From Ignavibacteria bacterium (GTDB lineage Bacteria; Bacteroidota; Ignavibacteria; Ignavibacteriales; Ignavibacteriaceae): DNA of 64,000 nt. Below, piece by piece: positions 35,221-44,324 of the stretch (positions within the stretch are counted from its first letter, which is position 1; each line of letters starts with the position of its first letter). Position numbers and translations under genes: made by a program. The notes under the pieces were generated by a model. That model was not told the DNA's origin, ran no database searches, and worked only from the letters and a program-made list of their open reading frames with translations. The stretch covers positions 1 to 64,000 of the forward strand of contig JAUXVN010000090.1 in assembly GCA_030684555.1 (NCBI GenBank). Reading direction: 5' to 3'.

Positions 35221-35533
35221 GCCACAAAGGCTCGAAGGCACAAAGTCTTTATCTTTGAGCCTTGTATGTTAAAGAACAAAAAGTTCTTTGAAACATTGAA
35301 TGAATTTATCGCCAACTAATTACCAAGATTGCCAAATAAAAATCAATTTTGGCCTAATTAACTTGCAATTATTTTGCAATTGGTGTAACCGTGATGCAAT
35401 TAATGCGATTATGAACCCATAATAAGCCGTTTGAGCCCATCATGATCTTATTGAACCGATTATTAGCCAATTATTTTATCCGCCATCTAACCACCATAAA
35501 ACTTTTATCTTTGAGCCTTAGCGACTTTGTGGC
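35221..35533. repeat. Left palindromic repeat, split by a ~257-bp segment
   Basis: One arm begins GCCACAAAGGCTCGAAGGCA (35221-35245 in full). Its complementary arm is CTTTGAGCCTTAGCGACTTT plus GTGGC (35509-35533). Between them a partial second arm CTTTGAGCCTT (35253-35263) and a 16-base direct repeat TTTATCTTTGAGCCTT (35248-35263 and 35505-35520) suggest a ~257-bp insertion or duplication. The insert holds a hairpin AAAGAAC-AAAAA-GTTCTTT (35271-35289) and an AT-rich, quasi-repetitive stretch (35330-35475); no gene is seen in it. Confidence 0.8.
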
Positions 35534-35556
35534 TAATCTTTTTACACTCAATGAAT

Positions 35557-35985
35557 TTAGATAATAAATCTCTTTATTCCATTCTTAATTAACGGAACAT
35601 TAAAATTTATCAAGTACCCCAATCTCAATCCTGTAAGTTTAAGATGGCTTATTATTTGAGCATCCCACACCGGGTTAAGCAAATCAACGGCTTTTAATTC
35701 ACTTATAACTTTACCTTCAACAAGCAAATCCAATCGCAGACCCTCCTCAAACACAATTCCATCATAAGTGATTGGAATATCTACTTGTCTTTTTACTGCA
35801 AGTCCAGCTTTATTCAACTCATGAGCCATACACACTTCATAAACCTTCTCCAACAAACCAGGGCCCAATGCACTGTGAACTTTAAATGCTGCGTGAACAA
35901 TTTGTTTTCCAATTTGTTCCTCGTTATCCGACAATTTCGTATAATTATAACTATGCTCAGAGACTACAAAATCTTCCACGCTCAC
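35557..35985 (-). CDS. GxxExxY protein (PD-(D/E)XK nuclease superfamily)
   Basis: 142 residues. The name motif is visible at GPGLLEKVYE (Gly43, Glu46, Tyr49). A nuclease-like core follows with Asp86 (LRLDLLVEG) and Glu96-Leu-Lys98 (VISELKAVD), the D...ExK arrangement, and the C-terminal LRLGYLINFNV strand. Family members belong to the PDDEXK_3 group; their biological role is not established. The gene sits exactly between two related palindromic repeats (35221-35533 and 36017-36073), suggesting it travels with or acts on them (inference). Start at ATG 35985 accepted. Confidence 0.88.
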   Translation of the reverse strand: MSVEDFVVSEHSYNYTKLSDNEEQIGKQIVHAAFKVHSALGPGLLEKVYEVCMAHELNKAGLAVKRQVDIPITYDGIVFEEGLRLDLLVEGKVISELKAVDLLNPVWDAQIISHLKLTGLRLGYLINFNVPLIKNGIKRFII

Positions 35986-36016
35986 CTTTTAACATTTAGA
36001 TTAATTTTTTTTGATA

Positions 36017-36073
36017 GCCACAAAGGCTCGAAGACACAAAGCTTTATCCTTTGAGCCTTAGTGCCTTGGTGGC
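36017..36073. repeat. Right palindromic repeat flanking the GxxExxY gene
   Basis: Two 25-base arms (36017-36041, beginning GCCACAAAGGCTCGAAGACA; 36049-36073, ending TTAGTGCCTTGGTGGC) separated by CTTTATC form an imperfect hairpin with roughly four in five positions paired. The first arm differs from the left repeat's first arm (35221-35245) at one base. Confidence 0.88.
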
Positions 36074-36087
36074 AAATATTCAAGGTG

Positions 36088-36675
36088 CTAAAATTTAACA
36101 ATTACATTTGTTATTCCGGTTCTTATCATCATCACAGCAATTGCAGCAAGAAAAAGAGATGCAATTTTAGCAAATGCTCTTGTTCCTCCTTCACCCATAA
36201 CCTTAATTACCGCGCCGGAAAAAGTCAGGACAAGCCAAACAATAACAAAATTACTCATCATCGAGATTAGAGTTGAGACGAACCCGAATGAATCGATTAG
36301 TATCATAATGGTTGCAAGTGCGGCAGGACCTATGATTAATGGAATTCCGAGTGGAACAATTCCAATTTTTGATCCCGGCTTTCTTCTTTCTTCTGAAGAA
36401 AACATAATATCATTTATAGCTAATATTAACAGTATAATTCCGCCGGCGATACGAAAATCATCAATTGTAATTCCTAGAAAACTTAAAATCAGTTTCCCTC
36501 CTACCAGGAACAAAACTGCAATCATGAATGCGGCTGCAACTGCTTCAATAATTAATTTGCGTTTTTCTTTTTCTGATAAGTCGCTTGTAAAACCTAAAAA
36601 TATCGGGACGGTACCAATTATATCAATCGCTACAAATAAGGGTATAAATGCTAAAAAGAATGATTCTATTGTCAT
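36088..36675 (-). CDS. MarC family integral membrane protein
   Basis: 195 residues, six predicted membrane segments (FFLAFIPLFVAIDIIGTVPIF, AAFMIAVLFLVGGKLIL, IAGGIILLILAI, PLIIGPAALATIMILI, NFVIVWLVLTF, IASLFLAAIAVMMI). The opening FIPLFVAIDIIGTVPIF and the IVPLGIPLIIGPAALATIM segment are characteristic of MarC proteins, inner-membrane proteins of uncertain function despite an early drug-resistance label. Its end is 15 bases from the right palindromic repeat. Confidence 0.92.
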   Translation of the reverse strand: MTIESFFLAFIPLFVAIDIIGTVPIFLGFTSDLSEKEKRKLIIEAVAAAFMIAVLFLVGGKLILSFLGITIDDFRIAGGIILLILAINDIMFSSEERRKPGSKIGIVPLGIPLIIGPAALATIMILIDSFGFVSTLISMMSNFVIVWLVLTFSGAVIKVMGEGGTRAFAKIASLFLAAIAVMMIRTGITNVIVKF

Positions 36676-36750
36676 ATTAATTCTAAATGTTCAAAAATGT
36701 ATCTGCAAAGTTACTCACTCTCACTCACTTGAAAAAATCGTGATACCCGG

Positions 36751-39213
36751 TTATTTCAAACTTTCAAATGAATAGTCTCGTTTTAAGAGTTCTGTTAGAA
36801 GGTCGTCTAATTTATTGTAGAATTTATCTGTTCGTCTTTCGTCAGTCCCGATATGCATTAAAAGTAGGAATCCATTCAATCCATGATCAGAATTTTCCTC
36901 ATATCTCAAAATATTTTGGAAAAGTTTTTCTGATGAATAATATTTTTCACCTAGCTCGGGAATAGTCCAATCTTGATTTGATGAAGTGCCCGGAGTAAAA
37001 TTTATTAATTGCAAACCGAGTTCTTCTGTCCATGTAGAAATTTCATTATTATACCATTCATATGGGGGAAGGTAAAAAGGTGCCTCTTCTTTATTAATAT
37101 CGAATTTTTTCATAGCTAAATAATTTCCAGAAACATCAATTTTAAAATCATTTTTCGAGATCAGAGTTGAATCTCTCTTTTCCCACGAAGCATATAAAAG
37201 ATGTTTATCTGAATGCGCGCCAAGATAATGTCCGTCCTTTTTAAGTCCGGTAATTAAGTCCTCAAACTTTGGATTTCTGTAAAAATCGCCCGTAAAAAAG
37301 AATGAAGCTTTTGCATTATGTTTCTTTAGTGCTGAAGTTATTACTTCAGCTCCATCTGCAAATTCATGTCCGGTAAAAACGGGATATATTTTTTTTTCTT
37401 TTGTTGATAGACGGGTAATTCCTCCTTGAAATTTATTGTTCTCTTCTTCATTACTATTGGCATTTGCGAGTGAAGACAAATAATATGTCAAACTCGCTGT
37501 TCCATCCATTGTCGGTTCGTTAGTGGAATAATCTCCCCAATCATCATGATAAACTACAATATCGGATTGAAAATCTTTAAACTGATCCTCTTTAGAAAGA
37601 TGAATTCCAATTAAAGAGTTAAAAATAGAAGCATAAATCGGTCCATCAACAAACCCGCCATCAATAGGGAAATTATGAATATGTGTAAAAGCCGAATGGG
37701 GATCTTTTGGAGAAACACCAAACTCTGGAAGACCAACAATCATGCTTGTCCCCCACGGATTTGTACCGAAGAGCCAGTCACGTATTGAAGCTTCAACTTC
37801 AGCAAAAGAATTGTCACCCGTAATTTTTTGATACAAACTAACTTGAGTCAAAAATGCAGCGACAAGATTATTCGAACACCAGATAAAAGGAATTCCATTT
37901 AAAAATGGATTGTGTTTCCCTCTTTTGACAACACGCTCAATTCCTTCTTTCAAATAGTTAACAAATTCTTTTCGTTCTTCTAATTCAGAAGATGCAATTT
38001 TTGTATGACCAAGATTTACAAACGGATACCATTGATAATGACGCGCCGTATCTGCTCCCATCCATGGGGTAACAATTTCTCTTCTTCCAAATTCTACGGC
38101 ATCTTTGGCAAATTCTTTATCATGAGTTACTTCATATAAAGAAATAGCACCAAGCTGCATATCATCCACATAATTATCCTCCTCATAAAAATAAGGAGCA
38201 CGGCATGGTGCTGTTTGACTAACTCCCGAAAAATCTTTTCCGATTTGATAAGCTGATTTTGCTTTTACAATCAAATTATTTTTTAACTCGGGATAAAATT
38301 CCCCAAGAATTTTTGCGGCGAATGAAAAAGTTGATGCATATTTCCCTGCAGTAGAAGCTTTTCCGTTTGCTCTGTTTTTATATTTCATTACTCCTTGTGG
38401 TTCACCGGTAATAAAATAAACGGGGCGTTGTAACTCTTTCCCATATTTAACGGAATCATGCGTAGGTAAGCGAAAACTTTGATGATCCCGATCATCCGCT
38501 ATTTGATTGAACATAAGTTCATCAGAAGGATTCATTTTCAATAACCAATCAATTCCCCATTTCGCTTCATCAAGAATATCGGGAATTCCATTTGAGCCGG
38601 GTTTTCCGTTTGCGTCATATTCGTCACCAAAAGCTTTTGGATTTTGTTGATAAGCAAAAAGCATCTGGTAAGTTGCATTTGCAGAGGTTGTAACGTATTG
38701 CAGATAATCCGAAGCATCATGCCAGCCTCCTTTCACATTAATATAAGTTGAATCAAGAGTTGGATGATAAATTATAAATCCGTCGTGTGTATGGCATGAA
38801 TCGTTAAGAAAAGGATTATAACCACATCTCTGCTGCCGCATATAATTCAAAAGGAAATCAGCTTTGCCATTGTATATGTTTTTATTAATTACAAAATTCG
38901 GGGAAATAACGTCTCCGCATTTTATGTAATACCCACCCTCTTTTTGATAATCAGAAAAATCGAGACGAAAACTTGATTCGAATGAACCATATTTTCCAAA
39001 TGACTCGATTTTTTCACAGTTGTAAACAATTTCGTCCGTTAAAGCATCACAAAGCTGAAATGAGTTGACATCTTTAACCATCTTACTTAATAAAACACTG
39101 TTTTTAATTGATTCCGGTGTGTAACCGAGCTGATTAATTCTTATCCAACTTTGCCCATAAAGTAAATTACTTATTAAAAGAATTAGGGATATAAAAACGA
39201 GTCGGTTCATCAT
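36751..39213 (-). CDS. Glycoside hydrolase family 9 fused to a polysaccharide-deacetylase-like domain
   Basis: 820 residues. Signal peptide (VFISLILLISNLLYGQ), N-terminal Ig-like CelD_N domain (25-110, IRINQLGYTPESIKNSVLLS), then a GH9 catalytic barrel (~115-582). GH9 marks are GGWHDASDY (163-171, catalytic Asp166/Asp169) and the acid Glu566 in STNEPTMDGTASLTYYLS. The last ~210 residues resemble a NodB-type deacetylase: VFTGHEFADGAE, ASFFFTGDFYRN and AHSDKH (His667, His671). In the TFDDG motif the first Asp, the usual catalytic base, is Ala here (EFADG, 617-621). Likely a secreted endo- or exo-acting beta-glucanase or glucosaminidase-type enzyme; chitin or cellulose derivatives are plausible substrates. 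No T9SS tail. Confidence 0.87.
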   Translation of the reverse strand: MMNRLVFISLILLISNLLYGQSWIRINQLGYTPESIKNSVLLSKMVKDVNSFQLCDALTDEIVYNCEKIESFGKYGSFESSFRLDFSDYQKEGGYYIKCGDVISPNFVINKNIYNGKADFLLNYMRQQRCGYNPFLNDSCHTHDGFIIYHPTLDSTYINVKGGWHDASDYLQYVTTSANATYQMLFAYQQNPKAFGDEYDANGKPGSNGIPDILDEAKWGIDWLLKMNPSDELMFNQIADDRDHQSFRLPTHDSVKYGKELQRPVYFITGEPQGVMKYKNRANGKASTAGKYASTFSFAAKILGEFYPELKNNLIVKAKSAYQIGKDFSGVSQTAPCRAPYFYEEDNYVDDMQLGAISLYEVTHDKEFAKDAVEFGRREIVTPWMGADTARHYQWYPFVNLGHTKIASSELEERKEFVNYLKEGIERVVKRGKHNPFLNGIPFIWCSNNLVAAFLTQVSLYQKITGDNSFAEVEASIRDWLFGTNPWGTSMIVGLPEFGVSPKDPHSAFTHIHNFPIDGGFVDGPIYASIFNSLIGIHLSKEDQFKDFQSDIVVYHDDWGDYSTNEPTMDGTASLTYYLSSLANANSNEEENNKFQGGITRLSTKEKKIYPVFTGHEFADGAEVITSALKKHNAKASFFFTGDFYRNPKFEDLITGLKKDGHYLGAHSDKHLLYASWEKRDSTLISKNDFKIDVSGNYLAMKKFDINKEEAPFYLPPYEWYNNEISTWTEELGLQLINFTPGTSSNQDWTIPELGEKYYSSEKLFQNILRYEENSDHGLNGFLLLMHIGTDERRTDKFYNKLDDLLTELLKRDYSFESLK

Positions 39214-39344
39214 AATTTCATCCTTAAAAGTTAAAATCTATAGTATTTGAAAAATACGAATTAACTTCATTTAATCCCCAAAAATCAATTTAACAAGTGT
39301 AGAATAAAAATATTGAGCAAAATAAATTAATGGGAATTTTAATC

Positions 39345-39375
39345 TTGACTTTTTTGTATAGATTGCATAAGTTTG
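39345..39375 (+). promoter_or_regulatory. Candidate suf operon promoter
   Basis: TTGACT (39345-39350) and TAAGTTTG (39368-39375), with 20 bases between TTG and TAAGTTTG, a good match to the Bacteroidota-type TTG/TAnnTTTG promoter. It lies 38 bases before the sufB ATG. GTAT...ATAC flank the -7 box as a weak inverted pair, which might belong to an Rrf2-type operator, but no known operator was recognised. Confidence 0.45.
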
Positions 39376-39413
39376 ATACAGTTTTTATAAAATTCTGAGA
39401 TATAAGGAATAAA

Positions 39414-40859
39414 ATGAGTACCGAAGTAAATGAAATAGAAGAATTAGCCAATCGTGAGTATAAATATGGATTCGTAACCGATGTTGAAACGGAGTCGGCA
39501 CCTAAAGGATTAAATGAAGATATTATTAGACTTATTTCAACAAAAAAAGAAGAACCTGAATGGATGCTTGAATGGAGATTAAAAGCTTATCGACACTGGT
39601 TAAAAATGACTGAGCCGACTTGGCAAAATGTTAATTATCCTCCGATAGACTACCAAGATGCAATCTATTATTCCGCTCCAAAAATGAAGAAAGTCCTAAA
39701 TAGCCTCGATGAAGTTGACCCCGAAGTATTGAAAACTTTCGAGAAATTGGGAATTCCGCTTGAAGAGCAGAAAATTCTTTCCGGAGTTGCGGTTGACGCA
39801 GTTTTTGACAGCGTTTCGGTTGCAACAACATTCAAAGCAAAATTAGCCGAAGAGGGAGTTATTTTTTGCTCGATGAGTGATGCAATTAAAGAGCATCCTG
39901 AACTTGTAAAACAATATATCGGTTCTGTTGTTCCTTATACAGACAATTTCTTTGCGGCACTAAATTCAGCAGTTTTTACAGATGGCTCATTCGTATATAT
40001 TCCAAAAGGTGTGCGATGCCCGATGGAATTATCAACTTACTTCAGAATAAATGCGGCAAACACAGGACAGTTTGAACGTACTTTAATCATCGCAGAAGAA
40101 GGCAGCTATGTGAGTTACTTAGAGGGTTGTACTGCGCCGCAGAGGGATGAGAATCAGTTACATGCTGCAATCGTGGAACTTGTTACTCATGATAACGCAG
40201 AAATAAAATATTCTACTATTCAAAACTGGTATGCGGGTGACGTAAACGGGGTTGGCGGTATTTACAACTTCGTTACTAAAAGAGGTTTGTGTAAAGGAAT
40301 TAATTCAAAAATTTCCTGGACTCAAGTTGAAACCGGTTCTTCAATTACCTGGAAATACCCGAGTTGCATTTTACAAGGCGATAATTCCATCGGCGAGTTT
40401 TACTCTGTTGCTGTAACAAATAATAAACAACAAGCAGATACAGGAACAAAAATGATTCATCTCGGGAAAAATACTCGAAGCACAATTGTTTCAAAAGGAA
40501 TATCCGCAGGAAGAAGTAATAATTCTTATCGCGGTCTTGTTAAAATAAATAAAAAAGCAAGCGGTGCAAGAAATTTTTCTCAATGTGATTCGTTATTAAT
40601 TGGCGATCAATGCGGTGCTCACACTTTTCCATATCTTGAAGTAAATAATCCCACTGCAATAGTTGAGCATGAAGCAACAACTTCAAAAATCGGAGCGGAT
40701 CAAATTTTCTATTTGAACCAAAGAGGACTTGCAACTGAAGATGCTGTCAATATGATTGTAAACGGTTATTGCAAAGAAGTTTTCAATGTCCTTCCAATGG
40801 AATTTGCCGTTGAAGCTCAAAAATTATTAAGTGTAAGTCTCGAAGGCAGTGTCGGTTAA
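39414..40859 (+). CDS. sufB: Fe-S cluster assembly scaffold SufB
   Basis: 481 residues, normal length. Forms the SufBC2D scaffold that builds Fe-S clusters in the cytosol. It has the typical N-terminal region ([20 protein letters not shown]), the beta-helix core with [48 protein letters not shown], and the C-terminal [20 protein letters not shown] with the functional Cys and HTFPYLEV. Ribosome site AAGG lies 7 bases before the ATG. First gene of an eight-gene suf unit. Confidence 0.97.
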   Translation: MSTEVNEIEELANREYKYGFVTDVETESAPKGLNEDIIRLISTKKEEPEWMLEWRLKAYRHWLKMTEPTWQNVNYPPIDYQDAIYYSAPKMKKVLNSLDEVDPEVLKTFEKLGIPLEEQKILSGVAVDAVFDSVSVATTFKAKLAEEGVIFCSMSDAIKEHPELVKQYIGSVVPYTDNFFAALNSAVFTDGSFVYIPKGVRCPMELSTYFRINAANTGQFERTLIIAEEGSYVSYLEGCTAPQRDENQLHAAIVELVTHDNAEIKYSTIQNWYAGDVNGVGGIYNFVTKRGLCKGINSKISWTQVETGSSITWKYPSCILQGDNSIGEFYSVAVTNNKQQADTGTKMIHLGKNTRSTIVSKGISAGRSNNSYRGLVKINKKASGARNFSQCDSLLIGDQCGAHTFPYLEVNNPTAIVEHEATTSKIGADQIFYLNQRGLATEDAVNMIVNGYCKEVFNVLPMEFAVEAQKLLSVSLEGSVG

Positions 40860-40900
40860 AATTAATCATCAAAAAGTTTATAAAATATTAAGGGAATAAA

Positions 40901-41665
40901 ATGTTAGAAATTAAAAATTTAAGAGTAGCTATTGAAGGAAAAGAAATTCTTAAAGGAATAAATCTCACTGTAAATAAAGGTGAAATTCATGCTATTATGG
41001 GTCCTAATGGATCAGGTAAAAGTACTCTTGCTCAAGTATTAGCAGGTCGTGATGAATATGAAATTTTAGAAGGAGAAATTCTTTTCGAAGGGAAAAATCT
41101 TATTGAAATGGCTCCCGAAGTAAGGGCACGCGAAGGAGTTTTTCTCGCATTCCAATATCCAATTGAAATTCCCGGAGTTTCCAATACAAATCTTTTAAAG
41201 AATGCTTTAAATGAAATTAGAAAATACCGTGGTTTAGAGCCATTGGATGCAATGGAGTTTCTAACATTAGTAAAAAGTAAAATGCCAATTGTTGAAATGC
41301 GTCAGGAGTTATTAAGCCGTTCTGTTAATGAAGCCTTCTCAGGTGGTGAAAAGAAGAAGAATGAAATTTTCCAAATGGCGGTGCTTGAACCGAAATTAGC
41401 AATACTTGATGAAACTGACTCCGGTTTAGACATTGATGCTTTACGGGTTGTTGCAAATGGTGTCAATTCGATTAAAACTAACGATAATGCTTTCATTGTG
41501 GTAACTCACTATCAACGGTTGCTTGATTATATTATTCCGGATTTTGTTCACGTTCTGCAAAATGGAAAAATTATTAAATCCGGAACGAAAGAATTAGCAT
41601 TAGAGCTTGAAGAAAAAGGTTATGATTGGCTAAAGGAAATTGAAGAAGAACTTGCCACAAAATAA
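40901..41665 (+). CDS. sufC: Fe-S cluster assembly ATPase SufC
   Basis: 254 residues. ABC-type ATPase of the SufBC2D scaffold: Walker A GPNGSGKST, signature NEAFSGGEKKKNEIFQ (SGGEKK as in SufC), Walker B AILDETDSGLDIDALRVV and H-loop VVTHYQRLLDYI. Drives conformational change of SufB/SufD by ATP hydrolysis. Follows sufB by 41 bases. Confidence 0.97.
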   Translation: MLEIKNLRVAIEGKEILKGINLTVNKGEIHAIMGPNGSGKSTLAQVLAGRDEYEILEGEILFEGKNLIEMAPEVRAREGVFLAFQYPIEIPGVSNTNLLKNALNEIRKYRGLEPLDAMEFLTLVKSKMPIVEMRQELLSRSVNEAFSGGEKKKNEIFQMAVLEPKLAILDETDSGLDIDALRVVANGVNSIKTNDNAFIVVTHYQRLLDYIIPDFVHVLQNGKIIKSGTKELALELEEKGYDWLKEIEEELATK

Positions 41666-41703
41666 GTAACCTTTTCTTTTTATTACAATAAGGATTTAGA
41701 TTA

Positions 41704-43044
41704 ATGAATTCAAACGAATTATTAAAAAATTGGTACGTCACAAACTTTAAAACATTTGAAGATAATTTGAATGGTGAAAGCAAATCAAAGTTTCACCAGG
41801 TTAGAAAAGATGCTTTATCAAAGTTTCGAGAATTAGATTTTCCGACACTTAAAGATGAAGATTGGAGATACACAAACATTTCTCCAATGTTGAATTATAA
41901 CTTCAGACAACCCGCCCGGGTTAAAATTAAAAATGAGCAAATAGAAAAATTTCTATTTGATAAAAAAGATTTTATCACTTTAGTTTTCGTGAATGGTTAT
42001 TACGACGAAACACTTTCTTCTATTCCAAAAGAAGTAAAAGGTTTGACTATTAAAAATTTATCGACGGCAATTAAAGAGAATTTTAATATAACAGAAAAAT
42101 ACCTTGCCCGTTTCGCTCTTTATAACACAAATATTTTTACTGCTCTAAGTACCGCCTTTCTTAAAGAAGGAGCATTCATTTTAGTTGAGAAAAATTCAGT
42201 AATCGAAAAACCGATTCAGATTTTGTACGTAACTGCTACCGGTGAAAATGTAATTACAAATCCAAGAAACCTATTTGTGGTTGAAGAGAATGCACAAGTT
42301 AAAATTGTGGAAATCCATAAATCTCTTGAAGAGAATCTCAATTTCACTAACACGGTGACAGAAGTTATTGTTGATAATAATGCAGTAGTTGAACATATAA
42401 AACTTCAGGATGAAAACTTGAGATCATTTCATGTTTCGCGCTTAGAAGTTGATCTTGAAAAAAGCAGCAACTATTCCTCATACAATGTAAGTATTGGCGC
42501 CGCTATTTCAAGAAACGACAGTAACGCCCGCTTTAATGATGAAGGGGGAGAATGTACTCTTAATGGTTTATACCTTACTCAAGGCGAACAACTTGTTGAT
42601 AATCACACAATGATTGATCATGCAAAACCACATTGCAACAGTCACGAGCTTTACAAAGGTGTGATGAATGATAAATCAAGAGCAGTATTTAACGGAAAAG
42701 TACTTGTACGGAAAGATGCGCAAAAAACAAACGCATTTCAGGAGAATAAAAACATTCTTCTTTCTGAAGAAGCAATTGTTGATACAAAACCTCAATTAGA
42801 AATTTTTGCTGATGATGTAAAATGTTCGCATGGTGCTACCATTGGTCAGTTAAGCAAAGATGCGTTGTTTTATTTACGTTCAAGAGGATTTGGTGAAGAG
42901 TTTGCCCGCACAACATTGATTTATGCCTTCGCAAGTGATGTTGTTCATTCAATTTCGATTCCGGAAGTGCGTGATAGACTTGAGGCAATGCTTGCAGAAA
43001 AATTATTAAAGCAAAAAGAAACCGTTTCTTTAATAACAGAATAA
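41704..43044 (+). CDS. sufD: Fe-S cluster assembly protein SufD
   Basis: 446 residues. Paralogue of SufB with the same beta-helix, C-terminal landmarks HCNSHELYKGVMNDKSRAVF, VDTKPQLEIFADDVKCSHGA and FYLRSRGFGEEFAR. Partner of SufB/SufC; the His of KCSHGA is the conserved SufD His. N-terminal region (HQVRKDALSKFRELDFPTLK, DEDWRYTNISPM) is the usual SufD lead. Lies 38 bases after sufC. Confidence 0.96.
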   Translation: MNSNELLKNWYVTNFKTFEDNLNGESKSKFHQVRKDALSKFRELDFPTLKDEDWRYTNISPMLNYNFRQPARVKIKNEQIEKFLFDKKDFITLVFVNGYYDETLSSIPKEVKGLTIKNLSTAIKENFNITEKYLARFALYNTNIFTALSTAFLKEGAFILVEKNSVIEKPIQILYVTATGENVITNPRNLFVVEENAQVKIVEIHKSLEENLNFTNTVTEVIVDNNAVVEHIKLQDENLRSFHVSRLEVDLEKSSNYSSYNVSIGAAISRNDSNARFNDEGGECTLNGLYLTQGEQLVDNHTMIDHAKPHCNSHELYKGVMNDKSRAVFNGKVLVRKDAQKTNAFQENKNILLSEEAIVDTKPQLEIFADDVKCSHGATIGQLSKDALFYLRSRGFGEEFARTTLIYAFASDVVHSISIPEVRDRLEAMLAEKLLKQKETVSLITE

Positions 43045-43064
43045 ATAACTTAGAAAATATAAAT

Positions 43065-44324
43065 ATGATTTCTCAATCTAATACGGAACCGGTAATTCAG
43101 ATACCCGCATTTGATGTAATGAAAATCCGGGAAGATTTTCCAATACTAAAACAACTGATTCATAATAAACCTCTTGTCTATCTTGATAATGCTGCAACTA
43201 CTCAAAAGCCGCAAATGGTTATTGATAAAGAGAAATCATATTACGAGGAAATCAATTCAAATATTCATCGAGGCGTTCATCTTCTAAGTCAAAAATCTAC
43301 AATGGAATATGAAACTGCACGCGAAAAAGTAATGCGTTTTATCAATGCGAAATATCTTTCCGAAATAATTTTTACTAAAGGAACTACTGACGGAATTAAT
43401 TTAATAGCTTCTTCTTTTGGTGAAAAATATGTTCACGAAGGAGATGAAATTATAATTTCTCATCTTGAGCATCACTCGAATATTGTTCCCTGGCAATTAC
43501 TTTGTCAAAGAAAAAATGCTCTTCTAAAAGTAATTCCAATAAACGATGATGGCGAAATTATCTTTGAAGAATTTGAAAAACTGATAACTGAAAAAACAAA
43601 AATTATTTCAGTTGTTCATGCATCAAATTCACTTGGAACTATTAACCCGATTAAAGAGATTATAAACAAGGCACATTCGTATAATATTCCGGTTTTAATT
43701 GACGGTGCACAATCTGTTCAACATTATAAAATTGATGTGAAAGAATTGGATTGTGATTTCTTCGTATTTTCAGGGCACAAACTTTACGCTCCGACAGGTG
43801 CAGGAGTTCTCTACGGAAAAGAGAAACTTTTGGAAGAACTTCCCCCATATCAAGGCGGCGGCGATATGATTTCATCTGTTACTTTTGAGAAGACAACTTA
43901 TAATGATCTGCCATACAAATTTGAAGCAGGAACTCCGAATATTTCAGGTGGAATTTGCCTTGGTACTGCCATCGATTATGTAAATTCAATTGGCTTTGAT
44001 TCAATAGTGGCTTATGAAAACGAACTTTCGCTTTATACTGAAAATAAACTTAATGGAATTGAAAAATTAAAGCGAATAGGAACTGCAAAAAATAAAAGCA
44101 GTGTTTTTTCATTTGTGCTTGAGGGCATTCATCCTCATGATATTGGAACAATTCTCGATTTTGAAGGAATTGCAATCAGAACAGGACATCACTGCACACA
44201 GCCGATAATGGAGAGATTCGGTATTCCGGCAACTGCAAGAGCATCTCTCGCATTTTATAACACAAAAGAAGAAGTTGATTTTCTCACTTCTTCAATTAAA
44301 AAAGTTTTTGAGGTATTCGCATAA
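43065..44324 (+). CDS. sufS: Cysteine desulfurase SufS
   Basis: 419 residues. PLP-dependent enzyme that takes sulfur from cysteine for cluster assembly. NRAxP-type lead (LVYLDNAATTQKPQMVID), EHHSNIVPWQ, PLP Lys in FVFSGHKLYAPTGAGVLYG, and the active-site Cys in IRTGHHCTQPIMERF. A group II desulfurase, so sulfur transfer to SufU is expected. It has a short N-terminal extension (about 24 residues) and its last codons overlap the sufU start by one base. Confidence 0.96.
   Translation: MISQSNTEPVIQIPAFDVMKIREDFPILKQLIHNKPLVYLDNAATTQKPQMVIDKEKSYYEEINSNIHRGVHLLSQKSTMEYETAREKVMRFINAKYLSEIIFTKGTTDGINLIASSFGEKYVHEGDEIIISHLEHHSNIVPWQLLCQRKNALLKVIPINDDGEIIFEEFEKLITEKTKIISVVHASNSLGTINPIKEIINKAHSYNIPVLIDGAQSVQHYKIDVKELDCDFFVFSGHKLYAPTGAGVLYGKEKLLEELPPYQGGGDMISSVTFEKTTYNDLPYKFEAGTPNISGGICLGTAIDYVNSIGFDSIVAYENELSLYTENKLNGIEKLKRIGTAKNKSSVFSFVLEGIHPHDIGTILDFEGIAIRTGHHCTQPIMERFGIPATARASLAFYNTKEEVDFLTSSIKKVFEVFA

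Noticed and set aside
35330-35475. CRISPR-like array in the AT-rich stretch with repeating GCAATTA/GATTATGAACC strings
   Set aside because: The units are short, irregular and lack uniform repeats and spacers; there are no cas genes in the window.
35785-36270. Plus-strand open frames across the GxxExxY and MarC region
   Set aside because: They lie opposite strongly recognised minus-strand genes and across the palindromic repeats; Cys/Ser/His-rich composition is typical of shadow frames.
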